A DNA stretch of 64,000 bases from Rubritalea squalenifaciens DSM 18772 (GTDB lineage Bacteria > Verrucomicrobiota > Verrucomicrobiia > Verrucomicrobiales > Akkermansiaceae), in the NCBI RefSeq assembly GCF_900141815.1, contig NZ_FQYR01000005.1:600656-664655 (forward strand), in the 5' to 3' direction. How positions within the stretch are numbered: the first letter of the stretch is position 1; each line of letters opens with the position of its first letter. The notes beneath the pieces were generated by a model. The model made no database searches and was not told the origin of the DNA. It worked only from the letters and a program-made list of their open reading frames with translations. The position numbers and the translations under genes were made by a program. Below, in pieces: positions 18,601-27,064 of the stretch.

Positions 18601-19833
18601 GTCCTTGCGACCTGGATGCGGACGGAAACCTGGAGTGTTACCCTCGTCAGCCTTGTTACGGATAGTAAGGTCAGCTTCTGGATAGCGCACGTAGAGCTCT
18701 GTCTCGAACTGGCCAAACTTCGCCATGCGGGATGCGAGACCTGCACCTTCGATCACGATGTTGTTGCCTTTGCCCACGTTCAGCTTCTCGGGAGCAGTGA
18801 CTTCAGCAGTCGGGACGATATCAAGCTTGGATGTGGAGGCTTTGATCAGGAAGTCTTCTGGCTTCTTGTTCTTTTGATAGGCCTTGAAGGAGTACGGGGA
18901 AGGATTCCATGCACCAGGAAGGGTGACGTCCGCCTTGGCTGGAACATCCATCTTGAGACCCCAGTAGACACCGTTGACAACAAGACGACGAAGGTCTTCA
19001 TCTACGAGGTCGGTAGCTGCACCCATCGTGGTGGTGAGGATGCGATTGACTGTGCCGTCCTCGTGCTTGAACTCACGGGTCCAGGCGATCGGCTGCATCG
19101 GGTCATTCTTCTTGCCTTCAAGGGCAGGAGATTTTGGATCGAGAGTCTTGGTGACCTGTCCACGGAGAAGAATCGTGGACGGCTTCAAGGGATTAGCGCC
19201 ATAGACGTCTGTTGTGCCGAAGATTTCGCCCACGCCGTTCAGGACAGGGTGATTCTTGTTTTCAGCTTCTACTACAGAACGGGTACCTTGAACCTTGTGC
19301 TTACCGTGGTGGCTCACCCAAGTCTCTCCAAGTACCTGGCGGCCGAAACCTCTGTGCCAGCCTGTTTCTTTGGAGGCGTTAAAGGAATATTTGAACCACT
19401 TGCTGTCTTTAGGGAATTTGAACGCATGTGTGGATGTGCGAAGCGCCACGATTGGAGTGCCACGCTCCAAGGCGTTTTCGAAACGCTGCATGGAGGTGTC
19501 ATCCCAGTTGCGGAATCGCAGGCCGATGACGATGGCATCTGCGGAATCCAAGGAAATGGAGTTAGACAGAGACTTCTGGTTGTCTGGATTGACAATGCCG
19601 TTTTCATCAACAGAGAAGAGGACAGTGCATTTGAAGCCTTGGCTGGAGAGAATCTGTGCCAGCATGGGCATAGACTCCTCGGAACGGTATTCTTCGTCGC
19701 CTGAGAGCAGGACAACGTGTTTTCCATTGGCTTTGCCAGCAGGCTCCAGAACGAGATGATCTGCTGGCTGTGCGGCTTGCAGAGCACCGATCGTCAGAGT
19801 CGCTGTAAAGGCGATTGTTATCGATGGTTTCAT
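15700..19833 (-). CDS. Secreted ThuA, SGNH-like, PVC dehydrogenase propeller, HEAT, cytochrome c protein
   Basis: 1377 residues with a Sec signal peptide (MKPSITIAFTATLTIGALQA). Residues about 35-310 form a ThuA (trehalose-utilisation-like) domain: VVLLSGDEEYRSEESMP, THAFKF, GWHRGFG and PIAWTREF. The rest parallels the 12384-15593 gene: SGNH-like domain (about 350-600), PVC-type dehydrogenase propeller from VPEGFKIELFADE, HEAT-like repeats, and cytochrome c with CVTCH and SMTPF. The SGNH-like part has GAGLAS in place of GDS, keeps FGFN, and has DGLQLTD where DxxH is expected, so esterase activity is doubtful. ThuA-fold proteins in this phylum are often fused to haem domains and linked to sugar oxidation. 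Its own promoter is probably in the 19834-19950 gap. Confidence 0.87.
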   Translation of the reverse strand: MKPSITIAFTATLTIGALQAAQPADHLVLEPAGKANGKHVVLLSGDEEYRSEESMPMLAQILSSQGFKCTVLFSVDENGIVNPDNQKSLSNSISLDSADAIVIGLRFRNWDDTSMQRFENALERGTPIVALRTSTHAFKFPKDSKWFKYSFNASKETGWHRGFGRQVLGETWVSHHGKHKVQGTRSVVEAENKNHPVLNGVGEIFGTTDVYGANPLKPSTILLRGQVTKTLDPKSPALEGKKNDPMQPIAWTREFKHEDGTVNRILTTTMGAATDLVDEDLRRLVVNGVYWGLKMDVPAKADVTLPGAWNPSPYSFKAYQKNKKPEDFLIKASTSKLDIVPTAEVTAPEKLNVGKGNNIVIEGAGLASRMAKFGQFETELYVRYPEADLTIRNKADEGNTPGFRPHPGRKDQYAFPGAKDLVRDEFKKGTGATGHFETPDQWTTRLQADTIISFFGFNSSFGGPSDVERFKKELAAYIDHTLSQKYNGKSAPQLAIVSPTAIEDVSDLYDVPSPDERNDNLKLYTEAMKEVCAEHGALFVDVFTPSLEWYKSSKDKLTIDGLQLTDAGYAKLAPYLADKIFGKTGAKADDRRAKVLAAVQEKNWMWHQDYKIPNGVHVYGRRYNPFGPQNYPHELKKTREMTVLRDKAIWSLAKGNDFDLMASLAKLDKETYQLPEVPTNYKPSNKNGTEEYKYGDAALKELNVPEGFKIELFADERMFKELANPVQISFDNKGRLWVACMPSYPHYKVGDPKPTDTLLILEDTDNDGKADKKTVFAGDLHIPIGFEIAPEGVYVSQSDSLVLLKDTDGDDKYDEKEIIASGFDDHDTHHAISAFCVDPSGAIYMGEGVFLHSNIETPYGPVRGTNGGFMRYNPAKRHFERTAQLNIPNPWGIAFDEYGQNFFLHTSGTALNWMMPGTIKPKYGHGFNASRNLVAQHNVRPTSGLEFVSSRHFPEEMQGDILINNNIGFLGIKQHKVEADGTGYKLTYRQDLLKSNDGNFRPVDLEFAPDGSLYLIDWSNTLIGHMQHNARDPYRDHVHGRVYRITYPSRPLVKPANVAGAPIKELLENLKLPEYRTRYRTRRELRGRKAGDVLPALKQWVAGLDKNDPNYDHNRLEALWVTWGLNEVDATLLKELLGSSDYRVRAAAVRTLRYNLDKVDDAEALLLAAAQDEHGQVRLEAVVTASWLSKSEGLPVVDAAMKKPVDNWMKGSFNRAHGDLSGQTTEEVDPEVAKLKKQYKGAKLKTMLLGHEVYHREAHCVTCHQADGKGLPAANFPPITKTKWVNEDPDRLIKLTLKGLMGPITVQGKEYNGSMTPFEGLLNDKEMAAVLTYVRNSFGNNGSDISPDQVKKIRSEIKAQKLLFNAPDLLKQHPHKN

Positions 19834-19881
19834 AGATTTTGTGTGGTTTTCAGTGAGTGAATTTGAAGTGTAGTTCTGTTT

Positions 19882-19912
19882 ACATATGAGGCGCTATCGG
19901 CCTTACATATGT
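19882..19912. repeat. Hairpin between sulfatase stop and ThuA-protein start
   Basis: Inverted arms ACATATGAGGC and GCCTTACATATGT with a two-base bulge. This may end the sulfatase transcript or lie in the promoter of the ThuA-domain gene; there is no long T-run. Confidence 0.45.
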
Positions 19913-19950
19913 TATCTGGGTAAGAGGTTGTGCAGTTGCTTATTATAGGC

Positions 19951-22134
19951 TTATTTAGTGATGGGTGAGAGACCTAATTTATTGAGAGTGGGTTCAATGG
20001 CCTCAGCCCAGAGTTGATATCCTTGCTGTCTAGGGTGCAGGGCATCTGGCATGATTTCTTTGGGGAGAGTTCCTTTATCGTCCAAGAAGACTTGAGAGAT
20101 GTCTTGATAGAAGATGTGCTTGTCATCTGCGTAGTCATCAATGAGTTCATTGATTTCCTCATTGCGTTTACGCATTTTGCCCTCAGGGCTTGCGTCACGG
20201 GGGAAGACCCCGAGTAGGAGAATTTTGGTGTCAGGGGATTTGCTGCGGATCTGGTCAAGGATCGCACGGATGCCTTGTGCTGTCTCGAGAGCCGGTTGCA
20301 TCTTATGCCCTGTATTGTTAGTGCCGATCATAACCACGGCCACCTTCGGCGTAAGGCCTGTGAAGTTGCCATTCTGGAGGCGCCACATGACGTGCTCTGT
20401 GCGGTCGCCGGAGATGCCCAGATTGACCGCATTGCGAGGAGCATAATACTTCTGCCAGGTGTCTTTGCCGTGCGTCTCCCAAGCTTGGGTGATGGAGTCT
20501 CCAATGAAGACTATCTCAGCTTTCCCAGAGCCATTCTTAGTTCTTTTGTTGAGCAGCTTATGGCGTTGCTTCCACCATGGTTGCGGGCGACTGCTCGGAA
20601 TGGTGGCGCTGCTGACGTGGTACTCTTTTTTGAGTTCGTCGTATTTGCTTTGTAGTTCTTTAAGCAGCTTGGGATCCTTGCCGTGGATACTAACGAGTTC
20701 ATTAGGGTCATTCTTCAGGTCGAAGAGGTTCCATTCTTTGGAACGGGGGAAGTGGATGAGCTTGTAGCGCTCTGTGCGTATACCGTCATGCTGAGGGACT
20801 TGGTGCTCCCCGCCATGATCGTAGTAGGCGTAATAGATGGCATCTCTCCATTCTTTGGAGCTACTCTCGACGAGTGGGAGAAGCGACTTGCCTTGCATCT
20901 CACGCGGTACTTCTGCTCCTGCGGCGCTGAGAAGGGTGGGGGCGTAGTCAATATTCTGAATGAGCTCTTTATGCTTTTGACCAGGCTTGATGTGCTCAGG
21001 CCATCTGATCAAGAATGGCATGCTGAGTGACTCCTCAAACATCCAGCGTTTATCAAACCAGCCGTGCTCACCCACATAGAAACCTTGGTCGGATGAGTAG
21101 ATGACGATGGTGTTCTCGGTGAGGTTGCTCTCGTCCAAATAGTCCAAGACTCGTCCAATGTTCTCATCGACTGACTTCACGGTACGCAGGTAGTTTTTTG
21201 CGTATCGCTGGTAGCGCCAGAGGGCAAGGTCCTTTTCAGTGAGTTTGCCAGCCTTCCATTGTTCCAGAAGCTCACGGTTACGTGGTTCAAAGAATTTGTC
21301 CCAAGCTTTCTTTTGCTCGGGGCTCATGCGTGGGTATTCCACGTCCTTGATGTGATTGCGGCCAGGCAAGTTGTATTCTTTGACGAGTGGTGAGGGTACT
21401 TTGAGATCGTAATCCCAAGCCATGTGCTCAGCGATACCCATCGCGTGCTTAGCAAGTGTTGCAGAGCGGTTCTTGTAGTCGTCAAAGAAGGTGGAAGGGA
21501 CTGGAAGGTCTTTGCCATCATAAAGCTCCAAGTGGCGAAGAGCTGGTGAGAAGGTGCGGTGTGGGGCCTTGTGTTGGCAGAAGAGAATGAACGGCTTGTT
21601 AGGGTCGCGCTCTTCCTTGAGCCATTTGAGGGAGAGATCGGTAACGATGTCTGTAGCATAGCCTTGGTAGCGTTTACGGCCACCGCCTTGCTGGAGAAGG
21701 TCAGGGTTGTAGTAGTTGCCTTGTCCGGGGAAAATTTCCCAACGGTCGAATCCCACTGGTGTGGACTTGAGGTGCCACTTACCGAAGATGGCTGTCTGGT
21801 AACCGGCGTTCTGGAGTAGTCGGGGAAGCGTGGTCTGGTGTCCATCGAAGGCTGCACCGAGGTTTCCTGTAAAGCCGTTGAGATGACTGTGCTTGCCAGT
21901 CATGATACTTGCACGGGATGGGCCACAAATGGAATTCGTGCAAAATGAATTTTGAAAAATGGCGCCTTCCTCGGCGATACGATCTATGTTGGGCGTTTTG
22001 ATCGTTTTGGAGCCATAGGCTGATATGGCGGATAAAGCATGATCGTCAGTGAATAAGAAGACGATATTAGGCTGTTTTGCAGCGGTGCAAACGGCTGTGA
22101 GAGCGAGGTACAATATGTATTTAAACATGCCCAT
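19951..22134 (-). CDS. Secreted sulfatase fused to SGNH esterase
   Basis: Exported bifunctional enzyme of 727 residues. A signal peptide covers about residues 1-19. Residues 21-480 are a formylglycine-dependent sulfatase: FTDDH metal site (Asp30, Asp31), and C70-x-P-S-R in CGPSRASIMTGKH, which is the Cys-type site needing FGE maturation. Downstream blocks GKWHLKS and SDQGFYVGEHGWFDKRWMFEES are typical of S1_8/S1_11-like polysaccharide sulfatases. Residues about 535-720 are a complete SGNH hydrolase with GDSIT (Ser547), GTNN (604-607) and DALHP (Asp697, His700). The combination suggests removal of both sulfate and acyl groups from one glycan. An alternative start two codons in is equally possible. 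Confidence 0.9.
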   Translation of the reverse strand: MGMFKYILYLALTAVCTAAKQPNIVFLFTDDHALSAISAYGSKTIKTPNIDRIAEEGAIFQNSFCTNSICGPSRASIMTGKHSHLNGFTGNLGAAFDGHQTTLPRLLQNAGYQTAIFGKWHLKSTPVGFDRWEIFPGQGNYYNPDLLQQGGGRKRYQGYATDIVTDLSLKWLKEERDPNKPFILFCQHKAPHRTFSPALRHLELYDGKDLPVPSTFFDDYKNRSATLAKHAMGIAEHMAWDYDLKVPSPLVKEYNLPGRNHIKDVEYPRMSPEQKKAWDKFFEPRNRELLEQWKAGKLTEKDLALWRYQRYAKNYLRTVKSVDENIGRVLDYLDESNLTENTIVIYSSDQGFYVGEHGWFDKRWMFEESLSMPFLIRWPEHIKPGQKHKELIQNIDYAPTLLSAAGAEVPREMQGKSLLPLVESSSKEWRDAIYYAYYDHGGEHQVPQHDGIRTERYKLIHFPRSKEWNLFDLKNDPNELVSIHGKDPKLLKELQSKYDELKKEYHVSSATIPSSRPQPWWKQRHKLLNKRTKNGSGKAEIVFIGDSITQAWETHGKDTWQKYYAPRNAVNLGISGDRTEHVMWRLQNGNFTGLTPKVAVVMIGTNNTGHKMQPALETAQGIRAILDQIRSKSPDTKILLLGVFPRDASPEGKMRKRNEEINELIDDYADDKHIFYQDISQVFLDDKGTLPKEIMPDALHPRQQGYQLWAEAIEPTLNKLGLSPITK

Positions 22135-22196
22135 AGTACTGACGAAAAATGCTAATTATTACAATGGATGACTGAGTCTGTTTTTTGGGGGTGAGA

Positions 22197-22224
22197 AGCC
22201 CCGTGCGAAAGGCCGCACGAGGCT
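22197..22224 (-). terminator. Hairpin after the LsrF-like gene, probable operon terminator
   Basis: Stem AGCC-CGTGCG / CGCACG-GGCT with a six-base loop and only a weak T stretch on the minus strand. Confidence 0.5.
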
Positions 22225-22258
22225 AATATTGTGATAGAGCAAGTAGATTGCTCTTTGT

Positions 22259-23140
22259 TTACTTCGCCTCGTTGGAGAGGTCGTTGTAAAGCTCGAGGGC
22301 CTCAGTTGGCTTGAGGTCGTCGTGAACCACGCCAGCAACGGCCTTGATCATGGCGAGTGGGTTTTCGGACTGGAATACGTTACGGCCCATGTCCACACCT
22401 GCTGCACCACACTGGATAGCATTATAGCAAAGCTCGAGAGCTTCGAGTTCTGGAAGCTTCTTACCACCGGCGATAACCACTGGTACTGGAGTACAAGCTA
22501 CGACCTTCTCGAAACCTTCTGTGTAGTAGGTCTTCACGATGGAAGCTCCGTTTTCAGCACATACGCGGGAAGCCATGCCGAAGTAGCGAGCGTCGCGAGC
22601 CATGTCCTTGCCAACTGCTGTCACACCCATCACTGGGATGGAGTACTTCATGCCGATGTCTACCAGCTTGCTGAAGTTTGCGATAGTCTTGTGCTCTGTG
22701 GTGGCTTCACCAACAGAAATCATGGCGGCCATAGCGGAAACGTTCATGCTCACTGCTTCCACTTCATCGATCAGAACGTTGTGGTTCATTTCGGTGAGGA
22801 TGGTGGTGCCTGTGTCTGTACGAAGACAGACTGGCTTGGTGTTGTCCGCAGGGATGCTAGTGCGGATCATACCGCGTGTACCCATGAGACAGTCTGCATG
22901 CTCTGCTAGAGGTGCGATGTTGAGGTCGATGCGCTCAAGGCCGGAAGTTGGGCCCATGAGGAAACCGTGGTCGAACGCCAGCATGACTGTGCGGCCGGAC
23001 TTCCTGTTGAAGATACGAGCCATGCGGTTCTTAAGACCCCAATCCATACCGTCCATACCCTTGAGGTAGAAACTCTTGGATTCCGCTGCGATTCCGAGGC
23101 CGAAGTTGTTGCCTTCTCTGATGTCGTCTGTGTCTGCCAT
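22259..23140 (-). CDS. LsrF-like class I aldolase/thiolase
   Basis: 293-residue Schiff-base TIM-barrel enzyme closely resembling E. coli LsrF along its whole length: MADTDDIREG, LDWG-like DWGLKNRMARIFN, TVMLAFDHG, PLAEHADCLMGTRG, VIAGGKKLPELEALE and GVDMGRNVFQS. Lys203 in IVKTYY sits at the same residue number as the catalytic Lys of LsrF, and AFDHG supplies Asp57. LsrF cleaves a phosphorylated dione (P-HPD) in AI-2 degradation, but no lsrK, lsrG or lsr transporter is present, so a different phosphorylated ketose or dione is plausible here. It is the last gene of the six-gene operon, 39 bases after the kinase gene. Confidence 0.87.
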   Translation of the reverse strand: MADTDDIREGNNFGLGIAAESKSFYLKGMDGMDWGLKNRMARIFNRKSGRTVMLAFDHGFLMGPTSGLERIDLNIAPLAEHADCLMGTRGMIRTSIPADNTKPVCLRTDTGTTILTEMNHNVLIDEVEAVSMNVSAMAAMISVGEATTEHKTIANFSKLVDIGMKYSIPVMGVTAVGKDMARDARYFGMASRVCAENGASIVKTYYTEGFEKVVACTPVPVVIAGGKKLPELEALELCYNAIQCGAAGVDMGRNVFQSENPLAMIKAVAGVVHDDLKPTEALELYNDLSNEAK

Positions 23141-23179
23141 ATTATTAGCTAGTTATGATGTTTGTAATGATTGGTTAGA

Positions 23180-24949
23180 TTATTTGTTGATATAAAGGTC
23201 CATGGTCTTGAGGATGAGTGACACGGAGATGGCTCCGGCATCTGGAAGACCGAGTGTTTTCTCACCCAGAGTCTTCGCTCTTCCCATTGTGGCGATCATG
23301 TCCTTGGAGGCTTCTTTGCCTGCTTCAGCGGCGAGAGCCGCGGCGTGAATGGCTTCGCTCAATGGCTTGTCGATGTTCTCTTTGGCGGCTTCGGCAGCCG
23401 GGTGGAGCGCATCGATCATGGTTTTGTCGCCAGGTTTGGCACCACCACGATTCATCACGTCCTTGAGGGAACGGTTGAGCAGGTGAGAGAGCTCATGTGA
23501 GCCGAAGTACTCGGCTCCTGCCATGGTTTTACCACCGGCAAGGAAAAGTGAGCCAAAGACGACTCCTGAAGCGCCACCCATGGTGGAGAGAAGTGCGGAG
23601 CCTGCGGTCTGATAGAGGTCGCGCAGGTTGGCGAAGGTGTGTTCTTCCACTTCGTTTTTCAGAGCGGTGAAGCCACGTGCCATACCCAGGCCGTGATCTC
23701 CGTCGCCGAGGTCTCGGTCAGCCTGAGAAAGGATAGGCTCAGCCTTGATGATGGTGTCTGCGATTTCGAGGACCATTTCCTGTGCCTCCTCCAGTGTCAG
23801 TCCCTCGCTGGATTGCGTCAGGCTTGGATCCAGTTTCGTGGTGATCGGGCCAGTTACTTTCTGTACTCGAGTGCGTGAAGGAACCGGAATAGCTGCCTTT
23901 GGTTTGGACACTTTGAGTGGACCTTCCATCTTTGAGTAGCAGAAGGATTCACATGGCATGGACCAGTACTGCTTGAGTTCTTCATCGACACGAGTCACAG
24001 AGAAAGAGATGCCGGCCATTTCCTGGCAAGTAACATATGGGCCGATGACCACATCAAAGATTTCGATGCCTTTGGCCTCGAAGTACTCCTTGGCTTTGCG
24101 CATGCAAACCAGGCACTCCATCATAGTGGTGGCACCGAGGGAGTTGATGTAGAAGATGATTTCATCGCCTGATTTGAGAGCATCAACGTCAGTGTCCTTC
24201 TCGTAATCCTCAAGAATCAGGTCAAGCACCTTCACGGTCAGCTCGTCTGCCGTAGTCATGTCGATTTCTCCGACACCAGCCTCACCGTGGATGCCCATGC
24301 CGAGACCAATCTTGCCTTGCTCAAGTTCGAAGGTGGCTTTGCCGGTGGCGGGGATAGATCCCGGAGCCATGGCTACACCAACAGAGCGTGTCTGGAGACA
24401 GGTTTTTTCGGCGACTGCAGCAAGTTCATCAAGGCTGGATGCTGTCTGTGATGCAGCTCCTGCGATCTTCACGATAGGGACCAGACCGGCAATGCCGCGG
24501 CGGTCTTGCTTGCGCTCTGGTGGTGCGGAGCAAACATCGTCAGCAATGAGAACGGTGCGTACATTGGCCCCGTCAGCTTCAGACAACTCTGCGCCAACGT
24601 CAAAGTTCATAACATCACCAGCATAGTTACCGTAGAGGTAGAGTACGCCGTTACCGCGATCCACGGCATTGGTGGCTTCATGGACAATGTTCGGTGCAGG
24701 TGCTGCAAAGATGTCACCGCAAGCAGCCCCATCAGCCATGTTCTTGCCTACCATGGCGTGGTAGATTGGCTCGTGGCCAGCACCTCCACCAACGAGGAGC
24801 GCGACTTTGCCTTCAGGGATATCATTCTTGACGATAGAGCGTCTGCCGACTTTGTAGCACTGGCCGTTATAGGCTTCGACCAGACCTTCGAGTAGCTCGT
24901 CGGCTGCAGCTAGAGGGTCGTTCAGTAGCTTTGGGTTAAAATTAGACAT
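23180..24949 (-). CDS. ATP-dependent dihydroxyacetone-type kinase, fused DhaK-DhaL
   Basis: 589-residue single-chain ketone kinase. Residues 1-340 are the DhaK substrate domain with VGGGAGHEPIYH and GMGIHGEAG, whose His221 would bind the ketone covalently. Residues about 385-585 are the DhaL nucleotide domain with the Asp cluster DRDLGDGDHG (411-420). This is the ATP-dependent type, not the PTS type. Known substrates of the family include dihydroxyacetone, glyceraldehyde and L- or D-erythrulose. In this operon it is the only kinase, so it probably phosphorylates the pathway ketose or a triose product. It is flanked by the aldolase-SDR gene (46 bases) and the LsrF-like gene (39 bases). Confidence 0.92.
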   Translation of the reverse strand: MSNFNPKLLNDPLAAADELLEGLVEAYNGQCYKVGRRSIVKNDIPEGKVALLVGGGAGHEPIYHAMVGKNMADGAACGDIFAAPAPNIVHEATNAVDRGNGVLYLYGNYAGDVMNFDVGAELSEADGANVRTVLIADDVCSAPPERKQDRRGIAGLVPIVKIAGAASQTASSLDELAAVAEKTCLQTRSVGVAMAPGSIPATGKATFELEQGKIGLGMGIHGEAGVGEIDMTTADELTVKVLDLILEDYEKDTDVDALKSGDEIIFYINSLGATTMMECLVCMRKAKEYFEAKGIEIFDVVIGPYVTCQEMAGISFSVTRVDEELKQYWSMPCESFCYSKMEGPLKVSKPKAAIPVPSRTRVQKVTGPITTKLDPSLTQSSEGLTLEEAQEMVLEIADTIIKAEPILSQADRDLGDGDHGLGMARGFTALKNEVEEHTFANLRDLYQTAGSALLSTMGGASGVVFGSLFLAGGKTMAGAEYFGSHELSHLLNRSLKDVMNRGGAKPGDKTMIDALHPAAEAAKENIDKPLSEAIHAAALAAEAGKEASKDMIATMGRAKTLGEKTLGLPDAGAISVSLILKTMDLYINK

Positions 24950-24995
24950 AGTGTTTTGTGATAGAGATGTGTGGGGTTATTGAAATGGTTTTTTG

Positions 24996-26969
24996 TTAGA
25001 TGATGCGGTCGTTGCCGCCATCCACTGGAATTTGAGCACCTGTTGTCTTGCCGAATAGTGGGGATGCCATGGCGGTGACCATGCGGCCTACATCGGCTGA
25101 CTTAATCTCGGTTTTGAGCAGGTTGCGTGTTTTGTATTCCTCGACAGTCAGGCCATAGCGCTCTGCAGATCGTTTAAGGTTTTCTGGAGTCCAAAGCTTG
25201 GTGTCGAACACGGCATCCGGGTGGATGATGTTACAGCGGACACCTTGTGGGGCGAGCTCAAGTGCAGCCACTCGGCAGAGCTGGTTGAGGCCAGCCTTAG
25301 CACAGGAATAGGATGCTGCGCCTGCTCCTGGAGCATTCACATTACGTGAACCTACCAGCACGATAGCGGGATCGATACCGTGTTTGAGGAAAGGAATAGT
25401 CTCGCGCAGAAGCTTCTGGTGAGAGGTGAGGTTCACTGCGAAAGATTTGTCCCAGTTCTGCTGTTCTAGGTCTTCCAGATAAGCGCCTGCTGTGAAAATG
25501 CCTGCGTTGGAAACAAGGATATCGAGACCGCCATATGTTTCCACGGTGGTTTCTACGATTTTCTTGATCGCCTTGTCATCGGTGAGGTTGGCTACAAGTC
25601 CAAGTGCACCGATGCTTGCCATGGTTTCTACGATTTCCGGGTTGAGGTCGACCCCAACGACGGTTGCGCCAGCCAGAGCAAGCTGCTCGGCGCATGCGAA
25701 GCCGATTCCCGCTGCCGCCCCAGTGACGAGGGCAATCTTGCCTTGGTGTTGTGGTTTGTTAGAACCTCCTTTCTTCAGCTTGGCTTGTTCAAGCTCCCAG
25801 TATTCGATTTCGAAAAGGTCTTTGGCAGGAAGTGCTTTCCAGGAGCCAAAGGCTTTCTCTGTTTGAATGATCGTGGCTACGGAGTGGTCAGCAATGTCAG
25901 CAATGATATTGGCTTCCTTTTCAGTCGCGCCAAAAGAGACGACACCGTGGTCAGCCCAACCTGCCCAGCGTGGTGCGAGGTCAAGGATGCTTTCTCCCTT
26001 GGCGTGCTTGTCAAAGTACTTGGTGTAATCCTTACCGTATTTCTCAACCGCCTTATCAGCATCACCGGATGCCGCGAGATAGAGAGGAAGTCGCTTGGTG
26101 CGGATTGTGTGATCGGGAGTGACAGGACCGCGCTTGCAGAGATTCGAGAGGTTGTCGACAGTGGCGAAGTCTGCTGCTGCCTTACTGGTAGAGAGCTTGG
26201 CGATACAGGCTGTGCCGCGAGATTTGGAGACAGCTTTACGTAGAGCGGCCAAACCGAGGAGGTTCTTCTGTAGTTTGGCTTTCTTCTTGGAAGCTTTCGG
26301 AAGGTGCTTGGCAATGTACTTTTCGGCTTCGGTGACCTTTTTGATCATCAGGTCGTAGGACTTCTTGGCATCATCATCAAAGGTGAAGATGCCATGGTTC
26401 ATGAGGATGAGGCCGTCTACTTTGGATAGATCTTTTCCTTCGATGGCTTTCTGCACTGCCTTGGCGAGTACGAAGCCAGGCATGACGTAGGGGACTACGA
26501 TCATGGAGTCTCCATAGCATTGTGCTACGTGCTTGTTGCCGTCCGGGTTGTTCGTTAATGCGAGAACTGCGTCGGCGTGAGTGTGATCAACGAACTTTGC
26601 TGGGATAACGGCGTGAACGATGGCCTCGATAGATGGATTGGGAGCAGCTGGGTCCAAGAGACCAAGGCGTTGTTGCTCGACCATGTCGGCATCTGAGAGT
26701 GTGTCTAGCTCAGCAAGTTTGAGAAGAGTGTCCATGCGGACTGCTGGGAAGCCTGGCTTTTCAATGGTAGCGAGATCCCAGCCGGAACCTTTGACGCAAA
26801 GTACGTCTACATAATTGCCGAAGAAATCTTTGACGGTAGTTTTGACAGAGGTGTTGCCTCCGCCATGGAGTACGAGATCTTCCTCCTGGCCGAGTAGGCG
26901 AGAAGTGTATACGCGCAGGGCTAAGTCGTCTTTTTTCGGGGCGTCAGCTGCCTTGTAAAGGTTCTTCAT
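24996..26969 (-). CDS. Bifunctional class II aldolase / short-chain dehydrogenase
   Basis: 657 residues. The first 420 form a class II aldolase/adducin domain with VLHGGGNTSVK, the metal-binding pair DHTHAD, and MNHGIFTF. The rest is an SDR domain with VTGAAAGIGFACA, SNAG, and the YSCAK active-site Tyr/Lys, ending in IPVDGGNDRII. The arrangement matches the COG3347 fusion that includes the Bacillus rhamnulose-1-phosphate aldolase / lactaldehyde dehydrogenase, which couples retro-aldol cleavage to oxidation of the released aldehyde. No rhamnose isomerase or FGGY kinase is nearby, so rhamnose is not assured. Confidence 0.88.
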   Translation of the reverse strand: MKNLYKAADAPKKDDLALRVYTSRLLGQEEDLVLHGGGNTSVKTTVKDFFGNYVDVLCVKGSGWDLATIEKPGFPAVRMDTLLKLAELDTLSDADMVEQQRLGLLDPAAPNPSIEAIVHAVIPAKFVDHTHADAVLALTNNPDGNKHVAQCYGDSMIVVPYVMPGFVLAKAVQKAIEGKDLSKVDGLILMNHGIFTFDDDAKKSYDLMIKKVTEAEKYIAKHLPKASKKKAKLQKNLLGLAALRKAVSKSRGTACIAKLSTSKAAADFATVDNLSNLCKRGPVTPDHTIRTKRLPLYLAASGDADKAVEKYGKDYTKYFDKHAKGESILDLAPRWAGWADHGVVSFGATEKEANIIADIADHSVATIIQTEKAFGSWKALPAKDLFEIEYWELEQAKLKKGGSNKPQHQGKIALVTGAAAGIGFACAEQLALAGATVVGVDLNPEIVETMASIGALGLVANLTDDKAIKKIVETTVETYGGLDILVSNAGIFTAGAYLEDLEQQNWDKSFAVNLTSHQKLLRETIPFLKHGIDPAIVLVGSRNVNAPGAGAASYSCAKAGLNQLCRVAALELAPQGVRCNIIHPDAVFDTKLWTPENLKRSAERYGLTVEEYKTRNLLKTEIKSADVGRMVTAMASPLFGKTTGAQIPVDGGNDRII

Positions 26970-27015
26970 CTTAGAAGTCGTTGTCGATAAAACTTGTTAT
27001 TGAGAGAGGGGGGGT

Positions 27016-27045
27016 AAGTGCGCCCCACCTTGGCGGGGCGCACTT
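27016..27045 (-). other. Strong intercistronic hairpin inside the catabolic operon
   Basis: Perfect 11-bp stem AAGTGCGCCCC/GGGGCGCACTT with an eight-base loop, in the 95-base gap between the isomerase at 27065 and the aldolase-SDR gene. On the minus strand it is followed by CCCCCCC and not a T-run, so it looks like an RNA-stabilising or processing element, or a leaky terminator. Confidence 0.6.
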
Positions 27046-27064
27046 GTTCGGATGGCTTGCAGTG

